The notes under the pieces are model-generated. The model had not been told where the DNA came from and did not search any database. It was given only the letters and a program-made list of their open reading frames with translations. Below are positions 49,312-59,959 of a DNA stretch of 64,000 nt, piece after piece; positions within the stretch are counted from its first letter, which is position 1, and every line of letters starts with the position of its first letter. Source of the stretch: Coriaria nepalensis (taxonomy: Eukaryota; Streptophyta; Magnoliopsida; Cucurbitales; Coriariaceae); the NCBI GenBank assembly GCA_027186245.1, contig CP114499.1, positions 4,035,001 through 4,099,000 on the forward strand, read 5' to 3'. Made by a program: the position numbers and the translations under genes.

Positions 49312-50400
49312 GGGATCCTTACATATTCATTAAGATTCCAAGTATTGTGCCTCCATTGAGCAAAGCATTCTCTCTCTCCCCCCCCCCCCCCCCAATCACA
49401 CTTGAGCCGATAATGAAATTTTGTACCAAGGCACCAAAATTCTTAACCACTTGTGTCTTAAAAATAAGAGAAATGTCATTTTCTTGTTCTTTTTATGCAT
49501 ATGTTAGCATATATCTGGTTTTAACAAAGCATGGTTTAGTAAAAGGAAACAAACAAATGGAAGTACCCTTTTCCTCCGCTTTTTCCTTCCATTATCTTTT
49601 TGCACAATGCAAAAGAAACGAAAACTCAGTTATCATCATATGGGCCACTTTCACTGTCAGGCATTTTACTTCTTTTCACTTCACCATTATGTCCTCTTCT
49701 TCTTCTGTTCTCTCTTAGCCTTAAAACCTTTCATTCATGGACTCTATAGGAGAATTCAAATACGTTCCCCTCTCCTTCTCCTTCCCCTTCTAAAAGTCTT
49801 AAAAGTATAATACTGAATTTGCATTCATAAACCGTATAGCAGAGAAATTGAGGAAGGAAAAGCAGCCGGCCCGGCGGTGTTGTTGGGAGGGAGCTCAGAG
49901 AAAAGAGTTGCTGGCAAAACCCTCGTCTATGGTATGGTTCGGCAAGGTATTTTTGGCCTTGCCCTACTGTATAAGGCACATGTTTTTCACAGGTGAGGCC
50001 GGCTATAGAAGGAAAGCTTCAATTCCTCATACAGTACGTATTAATTATATTACTCAATTGATATTAACAGATATGCGTACCGCACCAAACAAGACAAGCA
50101 ATACGCTGATATGCTTGATGTACCGCTTTAGCTAGTACACGAAAATGACTATAATTTTCTGGTTATAAATCACTGCATGCATTGCATAATAAAAATGTGA
50201 AAATAAACTATTGTCTCGAGAGCGACTCTTTCCAATAAATAACCAAAGAGCAGACAGGAGCAAGTCAGAGACCTCCGATGAAGATGAAAAATGATATATA
50301 TTAGACATATATATTTTTATTATTTAAATAGAATCAAACCAAATCCTATTTCTTAATTCTAAATCATTTTTATCCGATCGATAGTCAAAAGCTGGACTCT
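49312..50400. other. Intergenic, no gene recognised
   Basis: Contains a run of 16 C at about 49378-49393 and several short open frames, including 49848-50135, with no family resemblance. Confidence 0.5.
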
Positions 50401-50439
50401 CCGGTCTGTCCTCAAGCCAGAGAGAGTAGACGACGACCT

Positions 50440-51390
50440 TCCGAGTCACTCGATGGTCTGCAATTTGGCCAGAAAATATACTTTAAGGATGCGGGTATGA
50501 CTGGACCAGGCGGAGGATCTTCTAACTCTTCCTCTTTTCCGCCTTCGCCTTCACCTCTGCTCAAGAGGGTGAGGGGCCGCTGCCAGAACGGTGATGGTAG
50601 TCCGAGATGTCAGGTTGAAGGGTGTGAAGAAGATCTGATTTGTGTAAAGAGTTACTATTCACGCCATAAAGTTCGTACAATGCATTCCAAATCTCCTAAG
50701 GTCATAATCAATGGTCTCACCCAGAGATTTTGCCAGCAGTGTAGCAGTTTTTTGTTTATTTTCTTATTACATCCTTTTTTACTATATGACTTTTTGATTA
50801 TGTATGAACAAATTAACTAAGGTCCGTTTTAATTCTTATGATTATACAGATTTCATCTACTCCATGAATTTGACCAAGGAAAAAGGAGTTGTAGAAGGCG
50901 CCTTGCTGATCATAATGAACGTAGGAGAAAACCGCAATCGGGTTCCTTACTATCCATGCATTATTCTCGCCTCTCTTCCTCCATGTTTGGTTAGTTCTTT
51001 CCGTCTATCTATCTATCTACCTTTCTTCTTTCAATATCACCCGTTTTTTTTTTTATACCTGCCATAGAAAGCATGTCTAGTGCTGCTTATCCAGGAAAGT
51101 TTCTTCAAAGCTCGATAGGTGGAACTGGCTATGTGGATCCCGCAATTAGTTCGGGAGAATGTTACATAGGGGTGGACAGACATTGACTCAACATGTGCTC
51201 ACTCACTTCTGTCAAGTCAAGCATGGGTCTCTAAACCCTGTACTTGGGCATGGGGTGCCCCTGGCTCTAACCATGGCTTATTTGATCGAGCCATTCACTT
51301 TCAGGATACTAATAGTGGTTTGCATGAGCGGTCGGCATCTTCTGATATGGGTTCGAGGCAAATTTCACAGCCTTCTAATGGTTAGTTGTT
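50440..51390 (+). pseudogene. SPL (SBP-box) pseudogene
   Basis: Exon 1 (to about 50747) reads G-L-Q-F-G-Q-K-I-Y-F and then the SBP start C-Q-V-E-G-C, R-H-K-V-R, H-S-K-S-P and Q-R-F-C-Q-Q-C-S. Exon 2 (50850-50989) completes it ([19 protein letters not shown]). Exon 3 (from 51068) has F-L-Q-S-S-I-G-G-T-G and G-E-C-Y-I-G and then the miR156-site region. This matches plant SPL regulators of phase change. Lesions: the zinc-ligand Cys of K-V-C is Arg; the exon 1 donor lacks its GT in phase (AGCAG followed by T-run); an extra G near 51177 shifts the frame into a TGA; and part of exon 3 normally upstream of F-L-Q is missing. The C-terminus was not found. Confidence 0.85.
51195..51214 (+). promoter_or_regulatory. 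Degenerate miR156 target site
   Basis: GTGCTCACTCACTTCTGTCA lies where SPL genes carry their miR156/157 site (the A-L-S-L-L-S codons). Against the known miR156 sequence UGACAGAAGAGAGUGAGCAC it pairs at 19 of 20 positions. The single mismatch is A at 51205, opposite miRNA position 10 and next to the cleavage point. Transcription of this locus is not known. Confidence 0.7.
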
Positions 51391-51780
51391 GTGATAATTT
51401 GTGCTTTGCTATATGGTTTAATTATTACTTCTTTTCTTTGACAGTTTGAAAACCTTCTACTTTCACTACATGTCTACATCATGACTGTTTAGGTAAAAAT
51501 AAATAAATAAAAATTTGTTCTTAGATTATATGAATTTCTATATACACATGCAAGAAAAAAGGAAGCTCTGCCAAAACTAGATACAGTAACTTCTCTATCT
51601 TACTGTTGAATCTTATTAAGAATCCTAGAATCATAGGAACTTAACAAGTTTGCTCGTTTCTATCTATAATTCAAAGAATGTCCTCCAACGAACTGCAGTT
51701 TGTATACCTGAGCTCAAACCTTGGATTGCCTTCCATGTTACTCTGGTTAAGCAGCAAAGATAAATGGTCTTTTGCCGGTT

Positions 51781-52931
51781 CTAGTGATCATCTTCACTCA
51801 TTCCAGGACAGTTTGATAGAAGCGCATCCATTGATTCATACTGAAATAAAGCAGTAGTGTTATATATAAGAATACAATCATAAATCAGAACGATACCAAC
51901 AAAACAGAGCTAATTGAACCTACCCGGAATCCACAGAAAAGGCAGTATTGATGCTCATCCCTCAATTTCATCAATATATCATGCAAATCCTGCATTTCAA
52001 GCACACGTAAAGGTCATGAATTTGATATGTCCAACTCCAACCAAATTCAGATTTTACTGTTATAGGATTACGGAACAATAGTTATTATACCTCTTCTGTT
52101 ATTTCTTCTTCTTCTTCATCTTCCTCCTCCTCACCAGCTTCTTCCTCCTCATGCTTCTCAGGCTCCAAAACCTCTTTATTCTCCAACTGATCGAGTGCCA
52201 TCTTTGCCTTCCTGAAATTAATCACAACTCTTCGGTTTCTCCACTGTGACTTTTGCCGGGACCCAAATTCCTCCAGAAGTGCTTCCACCTTTATCTTCTC
52301 CTTCTCAGTTGCCATCTCTTCTCTCTTCTTCTTCTCCTTAACTGGGTCCTCTCTCCCAATACCGGCTCTGGACCTCCTTATCTCGATTCCGACCGGTTCT
52401 GCCCGGCCTGACCCCTCCTTGCCAAGTGCTGCACCTGGGCTGTAACCCATTTGCTTTAACAGTTTGAACCCAATATTGGATTGAGGAATTGGAGCCTCTA
52501 TTCTGGCTAAAGTCTGTTCATCCTCCTCGTACTGCTTCTGCTCTCTCTCAAGCCTACGCTTCTCTTGCCAATTGAATGTATTAGGCTTCTTCTTCGAGGG
52601 TTGAACTGTTTGGGTTTTGCTACTAGGGATCTGCATGAAAATACAAACTATGATTGAAAAATAACTAAAAATTTTTCAATTACTCCGTTATAATTGATGA
52701 ATTTACTACACAATCATAGTTATGATTAGGAAATTAACATAGAAAGTGCGAAATTTATTCAAACCAAGGATTTTCTAAGGAACGAAGCAGAGGATAGTAC
52801 TTTACCTTTCTACGTGCAGATTTCAAGGAATTGGGAGCTTCTGGAGGAAGGAATCGAGATAGGTCACCCATGTAATCGTCATCCTCTCCACCACGTTGCT
52901 GTGCTTCTTCATTTATAGCTGATTCCGCCAT
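51781..52931 (-). CDS. GPATCH11-like G-patch protein
   Basis: Four minus-strand exons: 52931-52806, 52630-52091, 51989-51924, 51840-51781; introns GT-AG and all in phase 0; 263 residues. The start is M-A-E-S-A-I-N-E-E. A basic/acidic helix (R-R-L-E-R-E-Q-K-Q-Y-E-E-D-E) precedes the G-patch (about 93-140: S-N-I-G-F-K-L-L-K-Q-M-G-Y, L-G-K-E-G-S-G-R, R-A-G-I-G). A second helix and a Glu-rich run follow. The last two exons give Y-C-L-F-C-G and S-N-C-P-G-M-S-E-D-D-H, the C-terminal Cys motif of GPATCH11/CCDC75. G-patch proteins usually activate DEAH helicases in RNA processing; the specific partner is not known. The terminal short exons are easy to miss: reading through the second donor gives a premature stop two codons later. 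Confidence 0.92.
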
Positions 52932-53006
52932 TGCCAGCCCTGTTACTTGTTAGCTTCAGAACTGGCTAAGTTTCAATAGCGTGTAAAAAGAGAAGACGAC
53001 AATTAG

Positions 53007-53049
53007 TGGGCTAAGATTGGGCTTGTTTAAATTAGTGGACCTAAGCCCA
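53007..53049. promoter_or_regulatory. Site II (TGGGCT) motifs
   Basis: TGGGCT at 53007-53012 and 53018-53023 and its reverse AGCCCA at 53044-53049, some 76-118 bases upstream of the GPATCH11-like start. Clustered site II elements are common in promoters of plant housekeeping and growth-linked genes. Function here is inferred. Confidence 0.5.
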
Positions 53050-53199
53050 ATATAAGCGGGTTTTAATGTTCACCGGTTCCCAGTTCGACCGGGAAGGTTC
53101 CAAAAACAAAGCCGACCGTCAATAACACGGCTGAGCGATACGGCTCGTTTTTCATAACGATCTAACGGTTTGTGATGACGTGGATGCCAGCTCAGTAAA

Positions 53200-53920
53200 A
53201 GGCCTATAATTAAAATATATTTAAATGTTCGTTACCGCCATACGAGTACCGCGGATTAAGTTCTCACTCTCTCTTCTTCTCTTTCTCCCCCTCTTTTCAG
53301 TACAATCTCTCAGTCTCTCTTTCTTTCTTTTTTTTTTTGGTCAAAACAGAGAACAAAGATTCTTCGAAGGTGCAATCTCATCCTTAATTATTTTTCTGGG
53401 TTATATAATAGAAACCCTAATTTTTTGTGAAATCATTTCTGATTCGACTATTTTCTTGCAAAACAAACGGTTCGAATTCAAAATAAGAAACCTTTTTTCT
53501 ATCTCTAGTTGATAATCTAATCGATTGTTGACTGTGTTTCACCTTTTCCTATTTTCGTTTTTTTGCTTTCACTTCCGAACTGGTTCTTGAATGTTCTAAC
53601 TTCTTCGTTTCGTTCACAAGAAAATATGTAGAAATGGAAGAACGAGATTCAAGCAAGCTAAAGATTCTGCACTAATTTCTTGTTTAGTTTGGATCTTGTT
53701 TTTTATTTCCTAAATGAAGATGCAAATATGTAACTTCACCTCTTTTCTAATTTTGTTTCTTTTCTGGGGTAAGAAACCGTCCTTACAGTACGATTTTTCT
53801 TTGAATATTCATTTGACTGTTTTTTTAATTCCAAATTCTTTTTCTTTTTTCTTTTTTCTTTTTTCTTTACTGTTTCCAGGAAAGAGCTGATGGTACTCTA
53901 CTGACTGATAGATTTCGAAG
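53200..53920 (+). other. Leader region of the SRF gene
   Basis: Pyrimidine-rich leader-like DNA from about 53260. A 5' UTR intron is plausible from about 53370 (CGAAG, then GTGCAATC) to the acceptor TGTTTCCAG ending at 53879. A 95-codon open frame at 53225-53512 is not similar to anything I know. Confidence 0.4.
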
Positions 53921-56900
53921 ATGACCAAACAGCTTACTCTAACGTACTTCAGTGTAGTTGTCTACTTGACAATTCTGGCATTAGTGGCTAAGGCATACAC
54001 TGACCCACACGATGGTAAAATCCATGATTAATCTTTTTCTGTTTTGTTCTTGATTTTGTAGCCTGCTCTGGATTCGGGTATTTATGAATATCGGTCCCCA
54101 TTTTACAAAAAGTTAGATCAAGCCTAGAGGAAATACGATACAGTAGAAACAAACGAGCCAATTCTTGATCATGCTTATGGAATTGTTTTTCCAACTAATA
54201 ACTGTGTTCCTCTTGTACCTGCAGTTAGTGCACTTCACAATCTGTACAGGACCTTGAACTACCCAATGGAGTTCAAGGGATGGAAAGCAGAGGGTGGGGA
54301 CCCTTGTGACCAATCATGGGAAGGAGTGTCTTGTTTCGGGTCATCTGTCATATACCTGTAAGCGAATAATTCCAAAAAAAATTTTTAATGTTATATAGAC
54401 AAATAACTTACTTGCTCTCTCCCTTGTGAAGTAAACTTCATGGACTAAACCTCAGTGGCAATCTAGGAGACCAGCTCTATAATCTCCACAATCTGAAGCA
54501 ACTGTAAGAAAATTCTGCAGCGATTTTTAACTAGTCAAAAGTTCACTTGTAATTTCTGTTCAGATTGTTTAATTATTTTATCTGGTTTCTTACCTTTTAG
54601 TGATGTTAGCTTCAATTTCATTTCTGGTGAAATTCCAGTAGGCCTTCCCCCTAATGTCACTCATATGTAAGTCTCCTCTATATTAGTCATTGGAATTGTT
54701 GTGCTGAAGTGATTGTAACACTGATATATTCATTCAAATGTAGAAATATGGCTTGTAACAATTTTAGCAAAAATATTCCTCATTCGTTGACACTGATGAG
54801 AAGTCTTAGACATCTGTGAGTTGCTTTGCCCCTGACTGCCTGTTTTCGCTGGTTCTGTGTTTTGATAATTTACTCTTTATTAAACCGTTTTGATTATATC
54901 TGTGCAGGAATCTAAGCCATAATTTGTTATCTGGCCCAATTGGAAATGTGTTTACTGGCTTACAGAATCTGCGAGAGATGTAAGTTTTCTTCATGAATAC
55001 TTCTATTTATGATCTGAAATAAAACCAAACTCCAGACTGACCAAAGCTGGTTTCTTTTAACAAGACCACTGTCATTAGTAGTATGGGCGTACCTTTTTAT
55101 TATAATAGTATGGGTTCCATTAATTAATTCTTTTTTATCTCAAAGGGATCTATCATACAATAACTTTACTGGAGATCTGCCTAGCTCTTTTGGGTCTCTG
55201 ACAAGTATTTCTGGATTGTGAGTTTCTTCAATTTCGATTATGTTTACACTACGCTGTAATCTGGTTAAACATTCAGCCATAGTTACTCTGGTTAGTTTTT
55301 GCTGTAATCTGTGCCTGCGGTACCTGCAGGTTCCTGCAACATAACTACTTCACTGGATCAGTGGCCTATTTGGCTAACCTTCCACTAACTGACCTGTAAA
55401 ATTCTTCACATCTTGAATCATTTTTTCAATACACCCCAGTCTGCTTCTTTCTAAATTGTTTCCATTTATTTTTTTTAGGAACATACAAGACAACTTTTTC
55501 AGTGGCATTGTTCCTAAGCATTTTGATACCATACCAAAATTATGGTAAGTGGTAAAAAAAAGAAATTTTCATCTTTCTTTTCCCTCCCTCGAGTTTTTTG
55601 GTTGCTCATCTTTTCACGAAACCGACTGTTCAGGATTGGGGGAAATAAGTTTCATGCATGGGACAATTCTCTACCATGGGATTTCCCTCTGCAAACTGTG
55701 CCTACTGAGCAAAACATTACTGGCCCTCCAACTACTAAGTCAAATGCCATCAAGAATTATCCCTCCCCTACTGTGACGGGACATAAGAAGAGAAGGCTGC
55801 TGGGTACTGGAGGAATAGCCTTCTTAGTTGGTGGAGGAACTCTAGTGGCAATATCTGCAGGGATCATCTCTGCGATGATCCGAGTTAAACAGTCACGTGC
55901 AAAGAAGGATAGAAGCTCAGGAGGAGGAATCAGCTCTGTTTCACCATTTTCTCTTCCAATAACAACAGTTATAGGTAAACTCTAATCCTTGTTCATTTTC
56001 AATCAGTGTTGCTGGTTTTTCTAAATACGCTTTACACCCACCTCATTGGTGAAGTGAGTGTATAATCTGTAGGACAGAGCTTTATGAAGTGCATGACATT
56101 TTTAATCCATTCGTTTTCCTTGTTAACAGATGGTTTTTCACCTACACCAGAAAAGAGCCCACAGATCTTGCCTTTGAGTTCTCCACCAAAGCTTACTCCG
56201 AGGCGTTTACGTCCTATATACCACATAGGGAACGCCAAAATTTCCAAGAGACGAAGTTTCTCTCAGAAATGTACATTTCCAATCAGAACAAAATTTTACA
56301 CTGTGGCGGAGCTTCAATCTGCTACTAACAGCTTCAGTGTAGACAACCTACTTGGAAAGGGATCTCTTGGTTCAGTTTACAGGGCTAAATTTCCTGATGG
56401 AAAAGTAAAGTCCATGAAAGAAGCGAATTTCCATAATTTGGGACAACTTAGTACAAGTTATAACTTTTTACTTCTTTTTCATTTGGGACAGGTTTTGGCC
56501 GTGAAGAATATCAATTTGGTTGGACTGTCTTTCGCTGAAGAAGAACAGTTCTTAGACGTAGTTTGGACTGTATCGGGTTTGAGGCACCCCAACATTGTAA
56601 CACTCATCGGATACTGTGTGGAACATGGACAACATCTCCTCATATATGAATATGTCAGAAACTTGTCCCTTTCTGATGCTCTGCACACTGAAGCATTCAA
56701 GCCTCTCTCATGGGTCGTCCGTCTACAGATCTCTCTCTGCATTGCTCGAGCTTTGGAGTAAGTAAACTGATTTTTACCCCTTTTGAAGAAATATTATCGC
56801 TGTGGTTATTGTTTCTGACTTTGAGTTTGATTTTTCAGTTATCTGCACTCCAAATTTTCACCACCAGTTGCTCATACCAACCTGAAGGCTGCCAACATCT

Positions 56901-57750
56901 TGCTTGATGAAGAACTGGTGCCTCGGATCTGTGACTGTGGTCTAGGTTCTTTAAGGCCACTTACAAGCAACAGAGCCAAGATTAAGGTAAATGGATCTTT
57001 CGAATAGGTTTTGTAAGTTACAATACTTATAATATGAATATGAAGCAATGGACAGAAATTCATCAATTTTCTTTGATTACATGGTGAGAGCAGGCTTCTG
57101 AAATCGCTATCCGTGATAGTGGCTATATCGAACCTGAAATCAGCGAACCAAGAATCGACAATACAAAGAGTGATGTGTATGCTTTTGGAGTGTTGCTTTT
57201 GGAGATAGTAACAGGAAGGAAACCATTTGATAGGTATAATGGCTAATAATCCCCTCTTATTTTTATCCTCGCGGTGTTTCTTAATCATGGATCTATCTAT
57301 ATATGATTTTGACACAGTGGAAGACCAAGCAACAATCAATCCCTTGTGGAATGGGCTTCATCTCGGCTCCACGACAGTGAGAGTTTGGCAGATATGGTGG
57401 ATCCGGGAATTAGAGGAACACTCTCCTCCAAGTCACTCTCCCGCTTTGCCGATATTATCTCCCTCTGTATACAGGTAAAAAAAAAAAAATCGCATACATC
57501 TTGTTAAGTTTTTAACGAAGATGAATCATTGACTATATTGCCAATGTGGGAACTTCACCAGCCTGTACGGGAATTCCGGCCTCCTATGTCGGAAATTGTG
57601 GAGTCTCTGGCATCTCTGCTTGAAAAGTTCAACACGGCGAATATTGGCACTGCAGAAGGTGGAACTTCAACTGAAGCCTTGGAAGGGTCTTTTAGATCAA
57701 CAAACACCCGTTTTGTAGGATCACCGGCACATAGTTGCCTCTCACTCTAG
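53921..57750 (+). CDS. SRF: STRUBBELIG-receptor family LRR pseudokinase
   Basis: Sixteen exons: 53921-54014, 54225-54357, 54432-54503, 54601-54666, 54744-54815, 54908-54979, 55146-55217, 55330-55395, 55479-55544, 55634-55974, 56130-56404, 56492-56757, 56839-56986, 57094-57233, 57318-57474, 57562-57750; 742 residues. Signal peptide about 1-26; SUB-type N-terminal domain (W-x-A-E-G-G-D-P-C, W-E-G-V-S-C). The LRRs are coded by exons 3-9, 66-72 bases each with phase-2 introns. Pro-rich juxtamembrane parts flank a TM segment at about 293-320. The kinase domain keeps the G-loop (427-432) and K448, but the catalytic loop is H544-T-N-L-K, with Asn for Asp, and D-C-G (564-566) replaces D-F-G. So it is a predicted pseudokinase, as is known for STRUBBELIG, acting at the plasma membrane in signalling. 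The last acceptor (57561) has a weak pyrimidine tract. Confidence 0.93.
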
Positions 57751-58629
57751 CTTGATCTCTCTTTCAAATCGCTACTGTTCTCCGATTCTATTCTTTTGTA
57801 CATATAGATGTTCATTTGATACTCATCTGCGGTACTCACTGCTGAGTGAAAGTTTTCCAAATAAATTGATGCTTCTTTTACCTCTCTTTACATGTACAGT
57901 ACAGTTGTACCTGTGCTTGTAATTTCATTAGATTCAATAGACAATTCCATTTTTTGCATTAATTTGCTAAGATATAGTATAACCAACAAATAAAAAAAAG
58001 TTTTGGATTTGGCCTTACTGTCCGAACCGAATCAATACAATCATTAATTTTTTAATACGTCATCTATTATATCAAATTAAATATTTTATTTATACTTATT
58101 TATTTTATAAAATAACTAGGTGATGTAATAAAAAATTAATAAAAGGTAAATTTGAAATAAATTTTGAAAAGGTACACAGAATTTTGAAAAATTAGAAATA
58201 TACCGAATTATATTAATGCCCTTAATAAATTTTGAAATAAAAAATAAAAAAGAAAGGTAAGAAGAAGAAAATAGCTCCATCTTCTTCATTTTCAATTGGA
58301 AACGGTAAATAGACCAGAGCAACCATTCCATCTTCTTCGTCTTCGATCTTTTGAGTTTTATACTTTTTGCACCTATTTCATCTTCTTCATTCGAAATTAG
58401 AAGATTCAAGATTCAAAATTCAAAAATGAATCATGGTTCGTAGAGTTTCTGAGATGAAAAATAAAAAGAAAAAATGGTGAAATGAGGAGTTGCCGGAGGT
58501 AACTATGAATGACGGGAAGCATTCAAAATCAATGTTAGAAGTAATGGCCGAAAATCCGTCTAATTCGTTGATGCGAGTATGTCCATTTCACTTTTCTTCC
58601 ATTAACAAATTCACATTTTCTTCTATGTG
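57751..58629. other. 3' flank of SRF and spacer
   Basis: A polyadenylation-type AATAAA lies at 57860-57865, 110 bases after the stop. Beyond 58000 the DNA is AT-rich with no recognised gene. Confidence 0.55.
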
Positions 58630-58915
58630 AAACACAATTTCTTCCATGAACTCCTTTCTGATGAAATTTTCATCGATTCTAAGAGATTGTTTTGGTTTTA
58701 ATAATATGGGTATTGAGGAAAAGATATACGGAAGAATAATTAAAGCTGGGTTTGATAACGATTCTATAATGGAAATGTCATTACTTTGTATGGTCAATTG
58801 GATTTTTTATATAATGCATAGAAGTTGTTTGATAAAATATGTAAAAGATATATGGTTTCTTGGAGTTCGACTATTTCATGTCTTATTGAAAATGGAGATG
58901 TAATATGAAACCACT
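58630..58915 (+). pseudogene. PPR protein remnant
   Basis: Plus-strand fragments I-Y-G-R-I-I-K-A-G-F-D-N-D-S-I-M-E-M-S-L-L-C-M and, in another frame, M-V-S-W-S-S-T-I-S-C-L-I-E-N-G-D match consecutive pieces of plant PLS-type pentatricopeptide repeats. These are organelle RNA-processing proteins. Frame changes near 58790-58850 break it, and only one to two repeats remain. Confidence 0.7.
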
Positions 58916-59655
58916 CATATTGCAAATTGCTGAAATTTGATTAATATGATTCCAGATTATTTCAAAATTTGCTTTAGTATCTTACTCAAACAATTTAAAG
59001 TGTGATTGCTTTTTCTCAATTTCTATCATTAAGTAGGAATTTGTCATTCTATATCTTAGTTGGAGTTGTGTTTTTCAGGAGTTTCTAAGAATATAGATGA
59101 CATCGTAAAACAACTCAAAAAGATCAAAGATGAAAAGAATAAACTAAATGTAGTTATGGCACTGGTAATTTGTTTTATGTTTGTTTTCTAAGTTTATGTC
59201 AAGTGCTACAACTGAAATGAGCACTAGTGAATGCAAACTTTAGAAGACAATTATGAGAGGACACTTCAAGACGAGGCAAAAGAACTAAAATAGTTATTAT
59301 ATATCTAGCTATTTCGCTCCCAAATTGATCAAGTAGATAACAAGCCTATGTGGAGTTTATATGGTCGAGTACATGAAATACCACCATATAGGTACTGAAC
59401 TTACACATATCAATGATGATAATGTCTCGTTGTTCAGCTTCCATTCTATTTATCAAGGATATTTAAACCTGTTGATACTATTTTTGATTTGTAAAGTACA
59501 CTTTGGATTTGAAAAGTAGACTATATTTTATAATGACTCTGTAGTTGAATGATTGGGTCATTGAATCTGTTTATATTGAATGTCTTTGATGATGGTCTAA
59601 TAAGTTGGGTTATTGAATTTGTTTATAGGTGTTGTGATTTAGGTATTATTCTTTT
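58916..59655. other. Spacer, nothing recognised
   Basis: Contains a short Lys-rich frame near 59095-59165 (D-D-I-V-K-Q-L-K-K-I-K-D-E) without a known match, which may belong to the same decayed gene as the PPR remnant. No other feature seen. Confidence 0.4.
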
Positions 59656-59940
59656 ATAGGTGAACTCTTGAAGTTTTTTTTTACCCAATTTCTTGATGTT
59701 TTACAAAATCAAAAAATATCGAGAAATCGGATAACAAAAAATTTATATATCTTTCATACAATTTCTCGATATTTTTCAAAAATTAAAACATTGAAAAATT
59801 GGGAAAAACATAGTTTCTATTTTTCTTACTCAATTTATCAATGTCTTAAGTTTTGAAAAACATCAAGAAATCATGAAAAAAAAATAGTTTCAAAACTTAA
59901 GACATCGAGAAATCAAGTAAAAAAAATAGAAACTACGAAG
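59656..59940. repeat. Cluster of related hairpins
   Basis: Two or more inverted repeats built from a shared ATTTCTCGATATTTT-like motif. The clearest has arms at 59811-59858 and 59886-59936 (both with TAGTTTC and TTAAGACAT or their complements) around a loop of about 27 bases. A related pair lies at about 59680-59780. Confidence 0.7.
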
Positions 59941-59959
59941 TTACAAAAGTTGAATCATT

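Noticed and set aside
49278..49718. 146-codon open frame after the mTERF remnant
   Set aside because: Starts inside the mTERF frame in another register, crosses a 16-C homopolymer and has no recognisable domain.
52085..52636. Single-exon reading of the GPATCH11-like gene ending in I-T-E-E-V
   Set aside because: The stop results from reading through a GT donor at 52090; two downstream exons supply the family's conserved C-terminal Cys motif, and an upstream exon supplies the start.
53225..53512. 95-codon open frame upstream of SRF
   Set aside because: Low-complexity pyrimidine-rich translation (Ser/Leu/Phe) in a leader region; better explained as 5' UTR sequence.
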